Positions 25,958 to 34,591 of a DNA stretch of 64,000 nucleotides are shown here, one piece after another. Under the pieces are notes generated by a model that saw only the letters and a program-made list of their open reading frames with translations, made no database searches and was not told the origin of the DNA. The translations under genes were made by a program, and so were the position numbers. The stretch is taken from contig SVGZ01000001.1 of assembly GCA_015056045.1 (NCBI GenBank), positions 1 to 64,000 of the forward strand, read 5' to 3'. This DNA comes from Clostridiales bacterium (lineage in GTDB: Bacteria > Bacillota > Clostridia > Christensenellales > Christensenellaceae). Within the stretch, counting starts at the first letter, position 1, and every line of letters begins with the position of its first letter.

Positions 25958-27295
25958 TTACTTTCCATATCGGCTGAAAAGCTCAATATAGAATTTGACG
26001 TTGTTTTCGATGATCTCTGTGTCGATGTGTTCGTTGACCTGATGAGCACCGTCGCTGCGTTTGCTGGACATGATGCCCGTGAAGCGGTAAACGCTCTTTG
26101 TCGGCGTAATATCGCAATAATATCTCGAATCCGTTCCGCCTGCCATGACCGAAGGAATAAAGGTGATCCCCGGGTACATTTCCGAAACGATCTCTTTCAA
26201 AAGACCATAGCCATAGCTTTCCGTTGTCGAAACCGGCGGCGGGTTATGCCCTTTTATGAGGCGGAACTTCACGCCTTCGGGCATCACGGAAGCGAAATGC
26301 GCTTCCAGATCTTCGATCGTCTGCCCGGGAAGCATACGGCTGTTTGTGATGATGCTAGCGCGTTCGGGCAGAATATTTGCCTGCATCGAACCCTGTGCCA
26401 TTGTTGCGGCAGTCGTCGTTCTGAGCATCTGGTTGATGTCACGGCTGTTTTCCGCCATTTCTTTCAATGTTTCCCAATGCGCTTCGGGGTCCTGATAAAT
26501 TTCCTTTAATTCATCTTTGACAAAGGGCACACGGGCTTTCATTTCATTGGTCACAGGCTCAATGAGCATCGGTTCCATGCGGTTGTTTTCGAGTTCCCAG
26601 ATCGCATGACCGACTTTGCCGAGAGCCGTATGTACCGGCGGATATGCCGAGTGACCGCCCGGATCTTCCACGTAAAATTCGTGATCGGCATAACCTTTTT
26701 CACTGACAACGATATTCGCAATAAGTTTGCCATCGATTTCCTGAATACCGCCGCATTCGTCAATCGCCATGCCGAACTTGATTCCTTTTTCAGCAAAAGC
26801 GGCATTGATGATCGGACCGGCAGCACCGGGACCGCCCATGATCTCTTCATTATAGCCGAAAGCGAAGTAAATATCCGTCGCAGGAACGAAACCATCTGCG
26901 ATCAGCAGCTCCACAGCATCAAAATATGCCTGAATATTGCATTTGGAATCCGTTGTACCTCTTCCCCAAAGGATGCCCTCTTCATCGAGATGCGCTTCGT
27001 ACGGCGGGTATTTCCACATGGAAAGATCGCCCTCGGGAACGACATCCTGATGTGCCGTCATGAGCAGCGGCAATTCCTGCGAATCGCCTTTGCCTTCCCA
27101 TTTATAAATGAGCGCGCATTTGCCGACGACTTCTTTTTTCAGGGTCTTATGCAAAAGCGGATAAGCTTCTTCTAAATATTTGTGCAGCGCAAAAAAATCC
27201 TCAACGCGTGTTTTTTCGGGGTCTGCGCTCGAAACGGTAGGAATTTTTACCATTCCCTGCAAATGTTTGATAAACAGATCCTTATCTAATTTCAT
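25958..27295 (-). CDS. M20-family zinc peptidase
   Basis: A 445-residue M20 metallopeptidase related to carboxypeptidase S/PepV-like enzymes. The expected sites are present: T-A-H-Q-D-V-V-P (His metal ligand and Asp), W-G-R-G-T-T-D-S-K (bridging Asp), Y-N-E-E-I-M-G-G (catalytic Glu pair), D-E-C-G-G and the late His in D-G-A-H-Q-V-N-E-H. There is no signal peptide, so it should be cytoplasmic. The ATG follows an AGAGG site. Substrate preference cannot be read from the sequence. Confidence 0.93.
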   Translation of the reverse strand: MKLDKDLFIKHLQGMVKIPTVSSADPEKTRVEDFFALHKYLEEAYPLLHKTLKKEVVGKCALIYKWEGKGDSQELPLLMTAHQDVVPEGDLSMWKYPPYEAHLDEEGILWGRGTTDSKCNIQAYFDAVELLIADGFVPATDIYFAFGYNEEIMGGPGAAGPIINAAFAEKGIKFGMAIDECGGIQEIDGKLIANIVVSEKGYADHEFYVEDPGGHSAYPPVHTALGKVGHAIWELENNRMEPMLIEPVTNEMKARVPFVKDELKEIYQDPEAHWETLKEMAENSRDINQMLRTTTAATMAQGSMQANILPERASIITNSRMLPGQTIEDLEAHFASVMPEGVKFRLIKGHNPPPVSTTESYGYGLLKEIVSEMYPGITFIPSVMAGGTDSRYYCDITPTKSVYRFTGIMSSKRSDGAHQVNEHIDTEIIENNVKFYIELFSRYGK

Positions 27296-27415
27296 GGATA
27301 AAGCCTCTTTTCGGTTTTGATTTGATAAAAATATGATAGCACGGCACTATAAAAAATGCAATCTGAATAAAAATCGCCGCATCTGCTCATCCTAAGAAAA
27401 AACGGAGGTCTAATC

Positions 27416-27856
27416 ATGATCGAACAGGATACGATAAAGCTGCTCCGCGAATGTGACGCAGGGATCGCCATGGGCATTTCCGCTATTACGGATGTCTATG
27501 ATAAAGCGAGCGACGAAAAGCTGAAAAAAGCGCTTCTGGAGTGCAAAATCCAGCACGAAGAACTCAAAGCAGAGCTTGAAGCGGTGCTTGAACGCTTCGG
27601 TGACGACGGCAAAGAGCCCAACCCCATTGCCAAAGGGATGTCCTTTATAAAGACGAACCTGAAAATGGCGATGGATATGGATGAACCCGATGACACGATC
27701 GCAGATCTCATCACAGACGGCTGCAACATGGGCGTAAAATCACTCAGCAAATATCTGAACGAATACAAAGCCGCCGATGAAGCTGCCAAAGACATTGCGA
27801 AAAAGCTCATCAAAATGGAAGAAAAGCTCGGGATTGATATGCGGGATTTTCTTTAA
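27416..27856 (+). CDS. Small helical protein of unknown function
   Basis: A 146-residue, highly charged, all-helical protein with E-C-D-A-G-I-A-M-G and C-K-I-Q-H-E-E-L helices. The pattern suggests a four-helix bundle like ferritin-like or DUF2383-type proteins, but metal ligands are not obvious. A GGAGG ribosome site precedes the ATG. It is a single-gene unit ended by a terminator shared with the converging TM2-domain gene. Confidence 0.75.
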   Translation: MIEQDTIKLLRECDAGIAMGISAITDVYDKASDEKLKKALLECKIQHEELKAELEAVLERFGDDGKEPNPIAKGMSFIKTNLKMAMDMDEPDDTIADLITDGCNMGVKSLSKYLNEYKAADEAAKDIAKKLIKMEEKLGIDMRDFL

Positions 27857-27857
27857 G

Positions 27858-27890
27858 AAAAAGAGCATCTATTGAAGATGCTCTTTACTC
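27858..27890. terminator. Bidirectional terminator, left twin hairpin
   Basis: AAGAGCATCT (27861-27870) pairs with AGATGCTCTT (27876-27885) around ATTGA. A nearly identical hairpin is found at 29231-29262 on the other side of the TM2/XRE module. Confidence 0.88.
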
Positions 27891-27891
27891 T

Positions 27892-28755
27892 TTATGGATG
27901 ACATTTCCCGCAAGGTTCATACCCTTCATCAATTACTTCATCTCTTGTTCCATTGAAAACTTTTTTATTGGATTCCTTAATATCTTTTACACTAGAACAA
28001 GATGGATAATGAAACTTTCCAGTATTTGTATTAAGAATATATTCTCTGCCCTTTTCTTCAGGAGTTTCTGTTTTTTGAGCCTCCTCAGAAATGACTGGCT
28101 CCTCTGTCTTTTGTACTGTTTCAGTCTCTTTTGGTTTTTCAGATAGTGCAGCACTTGCGCTCGGTGTTGCTTCTTCTGTTCCCATGCTCTCCGTCGGCTT
28201 TGTTGTCGATTTGACAGTCGGTTCAACCGCTGTTGTTTCACTGGGCAATACCGTCGCAGCAGATGTTTCTTCGGGCATATTCGTCGGCATTTCTGTCGCA
28301 GTTTCGGTCATTGTAACAACCGACGGCGATTCAATGGGGATTTCCGGATTTTCAGGCGTTTTTGCTGTAGGAACGGTAAACAATGCGATGGCCGCCATAA
28401 CACCGGCCGCAATCGGTCTGATTTTTCCCTTTAACAATCCTCTGATTTTATCTTGCCACGGATCAATCGGAATAATGAGAGCTGCTGCCACCAAAAACAA
28501 CAACGAACTGAAACTTGGTAAAAACACAAGCGCAAAAAGAATTGCTAAAACAGATAGTATCCAAGGTAATATTTTTTTATTATTAGATTTTGATGTTTTG
28601 CTTGGAAAATATAGAATACAGTCTACAATCCAACCGATCCCAAATAAACCAAAAGTAAAGAGATAAAGCAAGCCCATCCCCGTTTTCTTTTCCATAAACT
28701 TATGGACACCAAGCCAGCCAAATAACAAACAAATGATAAATCGCTTCCAGTTCAT
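27892..28755 (-). CDS. TM2-domain membrane protein with C-terminal Cys/His zinc-site domain
   Basis: A 287-residue membrane protein. Residues 1-50 are a TM2 domain (L-F-G-W-L-G-V-H-K-F, then G-I-G-W-I-V-D). Further hydrophobic segments lie at about 65-85 and 110-128, and about 100 Thr/Glu/Pro-rich residues form an extended linker. The end carries H249, C253, C282 and C285, the arrangement seen in small Ada-like metal-binding modules at the C-terminus of secreted nucleases and lipoproteins. Base composition is more AT-rich than the surroundings, which suggests acquired DNA. It is divergent from, and probably regulated by, the XRE gene beside it. Confidence 0.82.
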   Translation of the reverse strand: MNWKRFIICLLFGWLGVHKFMEKKTGMGLLYLFTFGLFGIGWIVDCILYFPSKTSKSNNKKILPWILSVLAILFALVFLPSFSSLLFLVAAALIIPIDPWQDKIRGLLKGKIRPIAAGVMAAIALFTVPTAKTPENPEIPIESPSVVTMTETATEMPTNMPEETSAATVLPSETTAVEPTVKSTTKPTESMGTEEATPSASAALSEKPKETETVQKTEEPVISEEAQKTETPEEKGREYILNTNTGKFHYPSCSSVKDIKESNKKVFNGTRDEVIDEGYEPCGKCHP

Positions 28756-28794
28756 TTTTATCCCCCTTTTGATAGCAAAAAAATTCTTCTAAAC

Positions 28795-28865
28795 AGGAAT
28801 TATTCTTCCTTTATTGTAGAAGCTTACTGCCTGTTTGTCAATCGTATTAGGAAGTATAATTCCTA
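28795..28865. promoter_or_regulatory. Divergent promoter region with two inverted-repeat operators
   Basis: Two inverted repeats with AGGAA/TTCCT arms and 6-bp centres lie at 28795-28810 and 28848-28865; the second extends to TAGGAA/TTCCTA. The minus-strand promoter of the TM2 gene, TTGACA (28841-28836), 17 bp, TACAAT (28818-28813), sits exactly between them. The second operator contains TATAAT at 28855-28860, a possible -10 for the XRE gene. One repressor could control both genes. Confidence 0.75.
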
Positions 28866-28890
28866 TATAGGGTAATTTGGAGGAGATTTA

Positions 28891-29232
28891 ATGCTTATTT
28901 TTGATTTGCGGACAATCGGAAATAAACTTTATCATATTCGAAAAAGCGAAGGTATGACTCAAGCCGAAGTGGCAGAAGCCGCAGGATTATCTGACAGGAC
29001 ATACGCCGATATTGAACGCGGAACCGTTAATATGAGGGTTGAAACTATATTAAAGATCTGCCAAGTTCTTCATATTACACCTAATGACTTATTTACAGAA
29101 AACAATCATTCATTTCTTCCCACAGAAGAAAATATCATTCAAAAATTGCAAGTCTGCAATGACAAAGAACGAACAACTGCATTAAATTTATTATCCGTAT
29201 ATTTGAATTCATTGAATCGTTTTCAAGAATAA
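28891..29232 (+). CDS. XRE-family transcriptional regulator
   Basis: A 113-residue regulator. The N-terminal 65 residues are a helix-turn-helix (G-M-T-Q-A-E-V-A-E-A-A-G-L-S-D-R-T-Y-A-D-I-E), and the C-terminal part is a short helical region, possibly for dimerisation. A GGAGGAG site precedes the ATG. It is divergent from the TM2-domain gene, and matching inverted repeats lie in the shared control region, so it most likely represses itself and its neighbour. Confidence 0.9.
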   Translation: MLIFDLRTIGNKLYHIRKSEGMTQAEVAEAAGLSDRTYADIERGTVNMRVETILKICQVLHITPNDLFTENNHSFLPTEENIIQKLQVCNDKERTTALNLLSVYLNSLNRFQE

Positions 29233-29262
29233 AAAGAGCATCTGTTGAAGATGCTCTCTTTG
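29231..29262 (+). terminator. Terminator of the XRE gene, right twin hairpin
   Basis: AGAGCATCT (29235-29243) pairs with AGATGCTCT (29249-29257) around GTTGA, nearly the same as the hairpin at 27858-27890. Confidence 0.88.
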
Positions 29263-29278
29263 TTAATTTCTTCTTATT

Positions 29279-29525
29279 TATTCTGCAGATACTCATCGAT
29301 AGCAGCCGCGGCATTTTTTCAGGCAACAACGCGGTCTTTATCTATGCAACTGACTATCTTTCAGCAGACAAATTATTTGCTCTGTAAATATTCATCAATA
29401 GCAGCCGCAGCATTCTTTCAGGAAATAATGCCGTCTTGCGATAAATAATTTTTATCTTTCAGCAAACAAACTTACTTATTCTGCAGATACTCATCAATAG
29501 CAGCCGCGGCATTCTTTCCGGCGCC
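29279..29525 (-). repeat. Tandem repeat of the nfnB 3' end
   Basis: Two extra copies of the last codons of nfnB lie downstream of its stop codon, marked by CTG(C/T)A at 29283 and 29392 against 29481 in the gene itself. All three copies encode N-A-A-A-A-I-D-E-Y-L-Q-x-K-stop. The codon differences are synonymous except N to S in the middle copy. The spacers share a GCTGAAAGATA segment but have diverged. Confidence 0.92.
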
Positions 29526-30857
29526 CATAGCCAGAATAACCGTAGCAGCACCTGTTACCGCATCACCGCCGGCATAAACGCCTTCACGAGAGGTCTTGCC
29601 TGTCTCTTCATCGGCAATAATACCGCCCCAACGCTGTGTTTCAAGGCCTTCTGTTGTCGATTTGATGAGCGGGTTCGGGGATGTACCGATGGACATGATG
29701 ACGCAGTCTGCATCGATCTCAAATTCGCTGCCGGGAACCGCAACAGGTCTTGCTCTGCCGGATTCATCGGGTTCGCTGAGTTCCATACGAATGCAGGTGA
29801 TCTTATCAACCCAGCCGTCTTTGCCCTTGATCTCGATCGGGTTTGTAAGCAGGTTGAAATGGATGCCTTCTTCTTTTGCGTGTTCAACTTCTTCCGCACG
29901 AGCCGGGAGTTCCTTTTCCGCACGACGGTAAACGATCGTTACATCAGCGCCAAGTCTCTTTGCACAGCGTGCAGCATCCATCGCAACGTTTCCTCCGCCG
30001 ACAACAACGACCTTGCTGCCGTGCTGGATCGGTGTTTTGCTGCGGTCTCTGTATGCCTTCATCAGGTTGATACGGGTCAGGAATTCGTTTGCGGAATATA
30101 CACCATTGAGGTTTTCGCCGGGGATATTCATGAAGCGCGGTAAGCCTGCACCGGAACCGATGAATACCGCTTCATAGCCAAATTCATCCATAAGCTCATC
30201 GATAGAAACGGTCTTGCCGATGACCATATTGGTTTCGAGCTTAACGCCAAGCGCCTTTAAGCCGTCGATTTCTTTCTGTACGATCGCTTTCGGGAGTCTG
30301 AATTCGGGAATACCGTAAACGAGAACACCGCCTGCTGTGTGCAGCGCTTCAAAGATCGTGACATCATAGCCTTTTTTCGCAAGGTCGCCCGCACAGGTAA
30401 GACCCGAAGGACCGGAACCGATGACAGCAACTTTTCTGCCGTTGGAAACGGGTTTTTCCGGCAGTTCTGTGTTGTTCTGGTTGTGGTAATCCGCAACGAA
30501 GCGTTCAAGACGGCCGATCGCAACGGGTTCGCCTTTGATGCCGCGGACGCATTTCTGTTCGCACTGCGATTCCTGCGGGCAGACTCTTCCGCATACAGCC
30601 GGCAGAGAGCTCGACTGTGCGATGATCTGATAAGCTGCTTCAAATTCACCTTTGGCAACTTCTGCGATAAAAGCGGGGATGTTGATCCTGACAGGGCATC
30701 CGCCGACGCAGGGTTTATGTTTGCATTGCAGGCAGCGCTTTGCTTCGTCGATCGCCTGTTCGGGTGTATAGCCAAGAGCGACTTCAAGGAAGTTTTTATT
30801 GCGTACGTCAGCCGGCTGTTCGGGCATGACGTTCTTTTTTAAGGACATATTGGGCAT
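29472..30857 (-). CDS. nfnB: NADPH-dependent oxidoreductase, NfnB/GltA-like subunit
   Basis: A 461-residue iron-sulfur flavoprotein. Two N-terminal Cys clusters (C-L-Q-C-x-x-x-P-C-x-x-x-C-P at about 42-55, then V-C-G-R-V-C-P with C-E-Q-K-C at about 87-105) bind 4Fe-4S centres. Two dinucleotide-binding folds follow (G-S-G-P-S-G about 147; G-G-G-N-V-A-M about 278). Such proteins are often labelled glutamate synthase small subunit, but here the partner upstream is an NfnA/SudB-type protein and no gltB is present. NADH-dependent ferredoxin:NADP+ oxidoreductase (electron bifurcation) is therefore the better call. Confidence 0.88.
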   Translation of the reverse strand: MPNMSLKKNVMPEQPADVRNKNFLEVALGYTPEQAIDEAKRCLQCKHKPCVGGCPVRINIPAFIAEVAKGEFEAAYQIIAQSSSLPAVCGRVCPQESQCEQKCVRGIKGEPVAIGRLERFVADYHNQNNTELPEKPVSNGRKVAVIGSGPSGLTCAGDLAKKGYDVTIFEALHTAGGVLVYGIPEFRLPKAIVQKEIDGLKALGVKLETNMVIGKTVSIDELMDEFGYEAVFIGSGAGLPRFMNIPGENLNGVYSANEFLTRINLMKAYRDRSKTPIQHGSKVVVVGGGNVAMDAARCAKRLGADVTIVYRRAEKELPARAEEVEHAKEEGIHFNLLTNPIEIKGKDGWVDKITCIRMELSEPDESGRARPVAVPGSEFEIDADCVIMSIGTSPNPLIKSTTEGLETQRWGGIIADEETGKTSREGVYAGGDAVTGAATVILAMGAGKNAAAAIDEYLQNK

Positions 30858-30871
30858 GGTATTCTCCTTTC

Positions 30872-31717
30872 TCAGGCCTGATCTGCCATTTTATAGAGAT
30901 TGCAGATTTCTTCGTGTGCTTTGCGTTCAAAGGGCTTATAGCTTGCACCTCTTGCCATAGCTTCGTCGAAATCGACTTCATGTCCGTCAAAATCGGGACC
31001 ATCTACGCAGGCAAACTTTGTCTTGCCGCCAACAGTCAATCTGCAGCCGCCGCACATGCCTGTACCGTCGACCATGATCGGGTTCATGCTGACCATTGTT
31101 TTGATGCCGAACTGCTTTGTCAGCGCGCAGACGAATTTCATCATGATAAGCGGACCGATCGCGATAACTTCATCATACTGCTCGCCGCTTTCGATGAGCT
31201 TTCTTAACGCATCGGTAACGAGACCTTTTTCGCCATAGCTGCCGTCATCTGTCATGAGGAGCATCTTTGCGGAAGCATTTTTGAATTCATCTTCGAGGAT
31301 AACGAGGTCTTTGTTTCTGAAGCCGACGATCGAATGAACTTCGCAGCCCTGTTCGTGCAGCTTTTTCGCAACGGGGTATGCAATTGCACAGCCAACACCG
31401 CCGCCGACAACGGCGACTTTTTTCAAGCCTTCCGTTTCCGTTGCTTTGCCAAGAGGACCGACGAAATCCTGAATGAATTCGCCTTCTTCTTTATGGTTCA
31501 GCGCTTCCGTTGTTGCGCCGACGATCTGGAAAATGATCGTGATCGTTCCGTTTTCGCGGTCATAATCTGCGATAGTAAGCGGCATGCGCTCGCCATCTTC
31601 ATCAACGCGCAGGATAATAAACTGACCGGGTTCTGCTTTTCTTGCAACCATGGGCGCTTTTACAACCATCATGGTAACCGTCGGGTTGAGCGCCTTCTTT
31701 TTTAATATCTGATACAT
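30872..31717 (-). CDS. nfnA: Ferredoxin:NADP+ oxidoreductase, NfnA subunit (sulfide dehydrogenase-like)
   Basis: A 281-residue flavoprotein with an FAD-binding barrel (residues 1-95), an NAD-binding domain (V-A-V-V-G-G-G-V-G-C-A about 105) and a C-terminal 2Fe-2S site (D-G-T-G-M-C-G-G-C-R-L-T and F-A-C-V-D-G-P, about 225-245). This matches the small NfnA/SudB subunit. It lies 14 bp upstream of nfnB in one operon. Together they would move electrons among NADH, ferredoxin and NADP+, as expected in a fermentative anaerobe. Confidence 0.9.
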   Translation of the reverse strand: MYQILKKKALNPTVTMMVVKAPMVARKAEPGQFIILRVDEDGERMPLTIADYDRENGTITIIFQIVGATTEALNHKEEGEFIQDFVGPLGKATETEGLKKVAVVGGGVGCAIAYPVAKKLHEQGCEVHSIVGFRNKDLVILEDEFKNASAKMLLMTDDGSYGEKGLVTDALRKLIESGEQYDEVIAIGPLIMMKFVCALTKQFGIKTMVSMNPIMVDGTGMCGGCRLTVGGKTKFACVDGPDFDGHEVDFDEAMARGASYKPFERKAHEEICNLYKMADQA

Positions 31718-31886
31718 GCTTTCTCCTTTAGCGTATTTTTCATCATAAGGGCGTAATTCTTTTTTATCATCCCCAAAATAACAATATAATATGAAAAAAT
31801 GATTGTCAATATTTTACGCGTAAACAATTTAACAAATCTGCCATAATGCAAATATTTGGTCTCAATCAAATAAGACTGCCATTTTC

Positions 31887-31916
31887 TTGACACACAGGCA
31901 ATATGCGTGATATGAT
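31887..31916 (+). promoter_or_regulatory. Promoter of the MFS transporter gene
   Basis: TTGACA (31887-31892) and TATGAT (31911-31916) are separated by 18 bp, about 48 bp upstream of the start codon. Confidence 0.82.
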
Positions 31917-31963
31917 TGATTATGTTGGATTTGAAACTTAATAATTTTTTATAAGGTGAAAGA

Positions 31964-33190
31964 ATGAAGAACAGAACAAAAATTATCAACATTTCCCTTT
32001 TCGTCCTCTACATGGTCAGTGCCATTCAAAGCTCCATTATGAGCGTCGTGCAGAATGACATCATCAGGGACTATGGTCTTTCCATTGCGGAAGCAGGTTT
32101 CCTGAGCACAGCATCGAGCATCGGTATGTTCGCATCCCTTTTCTCGATCCCGTTTGTACAGAGCCGCGTTAAGAGAATGACCTGTATGACGATCGGCCTT
32201 GTCCTCATGGTTGTCGATATGGTACTCATCGGCATCAGCACAAGCTTCTATGTCCTTTTGGCGGCGATCGCTTTCATGAGCCTCGGTTCCAGCTACCATG
32301 ACACATTCTTAAACTCCCTCGTCATCGACCTTAACGGCAAGGATGCTCCGCGCTATATGAACCTGCTTCATACATTCTTCAGCGTTGGTGCACTGATCAA
32401 CCCCTATATCGTTAAGTGGATCGCGAATATCTCCGGTTCCTGGCAGGCAGTTTATTACATCATCGCATTCTTCCTCGTACTTGCCTATCTGCACTTCGTC
32501 TTCCAGGCAAGAAAAGGCATGGATGTCCCGGCGATGCGTCAGGCAAAAGGCGCAACCCTTTCCAAAGAAGTTGTTAAAGAGCTTGTTAAGGACAAGCGTA
32601 TCGTTTTAACAGCACTGCAGAGCACACTGTATTCGAGCGCACAGATGGGTATTGCCAGCTGGATCGTTACCTATATCAATATGGAAGTCGGCACACCGAA
32701 CCCGACAGGCTTCGCACTCCTCGATACTCTTGCGATCGATGTATTCCCGCTTTCCCTGCTTTGGGTCGGCATTACGATCGGCAGACTCATCATGGCAAAA
32801 GTCGGCTGGAACCCGGTCAAGACGCTTGCATATGGCTGCTTCATTTCCGTTCCTGTCCTCGTTATCGGTATTATTTCCGCTAACTACTGGGCACTTTGCG
32901 CAATGACGGTTATCTTCGGCATCATCTGCGGTCACGGTATTCCTTCGCTTACCGCACGCGCCGGCAGAAACACACCCGGTCGTACCGCTATGGGTACAAC
33001 GATCAGCTCGCTTATCGGCAACTGCGTCAGCTGGATCTGGCCTCTTATGATCGCTGCGATCGCAGATGTTCACGGTTTCCGTTTCGGTCTGCTCGTAACA
33101 GCCGGTCTGCTCATTGCTTCGGGCATTATCGGTCTGCTCAATGACAAAGCTTGCCGTGAATATGACGAAGCTCACCCCGATGCAGCATAA
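31964..33190 (+). CDS. MFS transporter
   Basis: A 408-residue membrane protein with about 12 membrane segments, no signal peptide and a central cytoplasmic loop near residues 185-210, as in the major facilitator superfamily. Motif A-like residues follow the second segment (V-Q-S-R-V-K-R-M). The substrate is unknown and the neighbours do not indicate one. An AAGGTGA site precedes the ATG. A degenerate copy of the post-stop element lies at about 33227-33260, before the terminator. Confidence 0.88.
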   Translation: MKNRTKIINISLFVLYMVSAIQSSIMSVVQNDIIRDYGLSIAEAGFLSTASSIGMFASLFSIPFVQSRVKRMTCMTIGLVLMVVDMVLIGISTSFYVLLAAIAFMSLGSSYHDTFLNSLVIDLNGKDAPRYMNLLHTFFSVGALINPYIVKWIANISGSWQAVYYIIAFFLVLAYLHFVFQARKGMDVPAMRQAKGATLSKEVVKELVKDKRIVLTALQSTLYSSAQMGIASWIVTYINMEVGTPNPTGFALLDTLAIDVFPLSLLWVGITIGRLIMAKVGWNPVKTLAYGCFISVPVLVIGIISANYWALCAMTVIFGIICGHGIPSLTARAGRNTPGRTAMGTTISSLIGNCVSWIWPLMIAAIADVHGFRFGLLVTAGLLIASGIIGLLNDKACREYDEAHPDAA

Positions 33191-33256
33191 CCGAGTTTTT
33201 ACGAAGCAAAACTCACTTGCACTAAATTTTCAATTACAGAGATTATCTGAAAAATT

Positions 33257-33296
33257 AAAACAGCCTCATGCAAAAAAGCATCGGGGCTGTTTTCTT
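33257..33296 (+). terminator. Terminator of the MFS gene
   Basis: AAAACAGCC (33257-33265) pairs with GGCTGTTTT (33285-33293), with inner pairing ATGC/GCAT. Confidence 0.88.
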
Positions 33297-33317
33297 TATC
33301 CGTATTTTTTCGTAAAA

Positions 33318-33948
33318 GCAATATTTCGGGAAGTTCACATGCGTAAGCGTGAACTTTCTGCTATAGACAAAACTAGGGAAATATTGCTGTAAATTCGCCG
33401 CAGGCGGATTTTTGCGCAAGCGATACGCGCAAAAGCAATATTTCGGGAAGTTCACATGCGTAAGCGTGAACTTTCTGCTATAGACAAAACTAGGGAAATA
33501 TTGCTGTAAATTTGCCGTCAGGCAGATTTTTGCGCAAGCGGTACGCGCAAAAGCAATATTTCGGGAAGTTCACATGCGTAAGCGTGAACTTTCTGCTATA
33601 GACAAAACTAGGGAAATATTGCTGTAAATTCGCCGCAGGCGGATTTTTGTACGATCGGTACGCGCAAAAGCAATATTTCGGGAAGTTCACATGCGTAAGC
33701 GTGAACTTTCTGCTGTAAATTAAGCTGGGAAATATTGCTGTAAATTCGCCATCAGGCGGATTTTTGCGCAAACGGTACGCGCAAAAGCAATATTTCGGGA
33801 AGTTCACCTGCGTAAGTGTGAACTTTCTGTTATAGACAAAACTAGGGAAATATTGCTGTAAATTCGCCATCAGGCGGATTTTTGCGCAAACGGTACGCGC
33901 AAAAGCAATATTTCGGGAAGTTTGCGTACGAAGTGCAAACTTCAGGTC
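33318..33948. repeat. 117-bp hairpin array, six units
   Basis: Units start at 33318, 33435, 33553, 33670, 33787 and 33905 (the last partial). Each full unit has outer arms GCAATATTTC/GAAATATTGC enclosing a hairpin GTTCAC/GTGAAC, then a small hairpin CGCC/GGCG, then usually TTTTGCGC/GCGCAAAA arms. In the last unit, next to hisIE, the inner stem is GTTTGC/GCAAAC; in the second, CGCC/GGCG becomes TGCC/GGCA. These are compensatory changes. The last unit overlaps the end of hisIE and may act as the his operon terminator. Open frames inside the array are by-products of the 39-codon period. Confidence 0.93.
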
Positions 33949-34589
33949 ATCTTTTCCTGTTTGACTTTCTTATCGATGACATGACGGGAAGCCAATTCAT
34001 CGTGAATATCCTCAAGCGAAATGCCCATCTGGATCATCAGAACCATGACATGATATGCCAAATCGGCGATCTCATAGATCGTCTCACGCTTGTCGTCCGC
34101 TTTGCCCGCAATGATAACTTCCGTGCATTCTTCGCCGACTTTTTTCAAAATCTTGTCAATGCCCTTTTCAAAAAGATAGGTCGTGTAGGAGCCTTCTTTT
34201 TTCTCGACCTTGCGGCCGATGAGCATCTGCATCAGACCTTCAAGAGAAAATTCCTGCAATGTTTCGCTTTCAAAAAGAACATCGTTGAAGCAGGATTCCG
34301 CACCTGTGTGGCAGGCCGGACCTTCTTTTTCAACCTTAATGAGCAGCGCATCTCTGTCGCAATCCGCCGTAATGCTGACGATATGCTGTACATTGCCGGA
34401 GGTTTCGCCTTTTCTCCAAAGCTCCTGTCTCGAACGGGAATAGAAGCAGGTTCTTCCTTCACGCATGCTGATCTCGAGGCTTTCCCTGTTCATATAGGCA
34501 AGCGTCAGAACTTTTCCGCTCTTTGCATCCGTCACGATCGCCGGAATGAGCCCTTTTTCGTCAAATTTTACTGTATTAATATCGAGCAT
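33942..34589 (-). CDS. hisIE: Bifunctional phosphoribosyl-AMP cyclohydrolase / phosphoribosyl-ATP pyrophosphatase
   Basis: A 215-residue fusion catalysing steps 2 and 3 of histidine synthesis. The HisI part (residues 1-115) has the metal site D-C-D-R-D and the C-H-T-G-x-x-S-C-F motif. The HisE part (about 120-210) has [12 protein letters not shown] and the E-I-A-D-L-x-Y-H helix. It is the last gene of the his operon, two bases after hisF. Its 3' end touches the hairpin array. Confidence 0.96.
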   Translation of the reverse strand: MLDINTVKFDEKGLIPAIVTDAKSGKVLTLAYMNRESLEISMREGRTCFYSRSRQELWRKGETSGNVQHIVSITADCDRDALLIKVEKEGPACHTGAESCFNDVLFESETLQEFSLEGLMQMLIGRKVEKKEGSYTTYLFEKGIDKILKKVGEECTEVIIAGKADDKRETIYEIADLAYHVMVLMIQMGISLEDIHDELASRHVIDKKVKQEKMT

Positions 34590-34591
34590 AA

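Noticed and set aside
29472-30857. Glutamate synthase small subunit (gltD) as the name for the 461-residue protein
   Set aside because: No large subunit gene is nearby, while an NfnA-type partner is directly upstream, so NfnB fits better.
33490-33870. Repeat-containing protein encoded in the hairpin array
   Set aside because: The frame exists only because the period is 39 codons; it has no ribosome site, breaks where a unit is 118 bp, and the changes preserve pairing and not a peptide.
33318-33948. CRISPR array
   Set aside because: Units are about 117 bp and almost wholly conserved; there are no unique spacers and no cas genes nearby.
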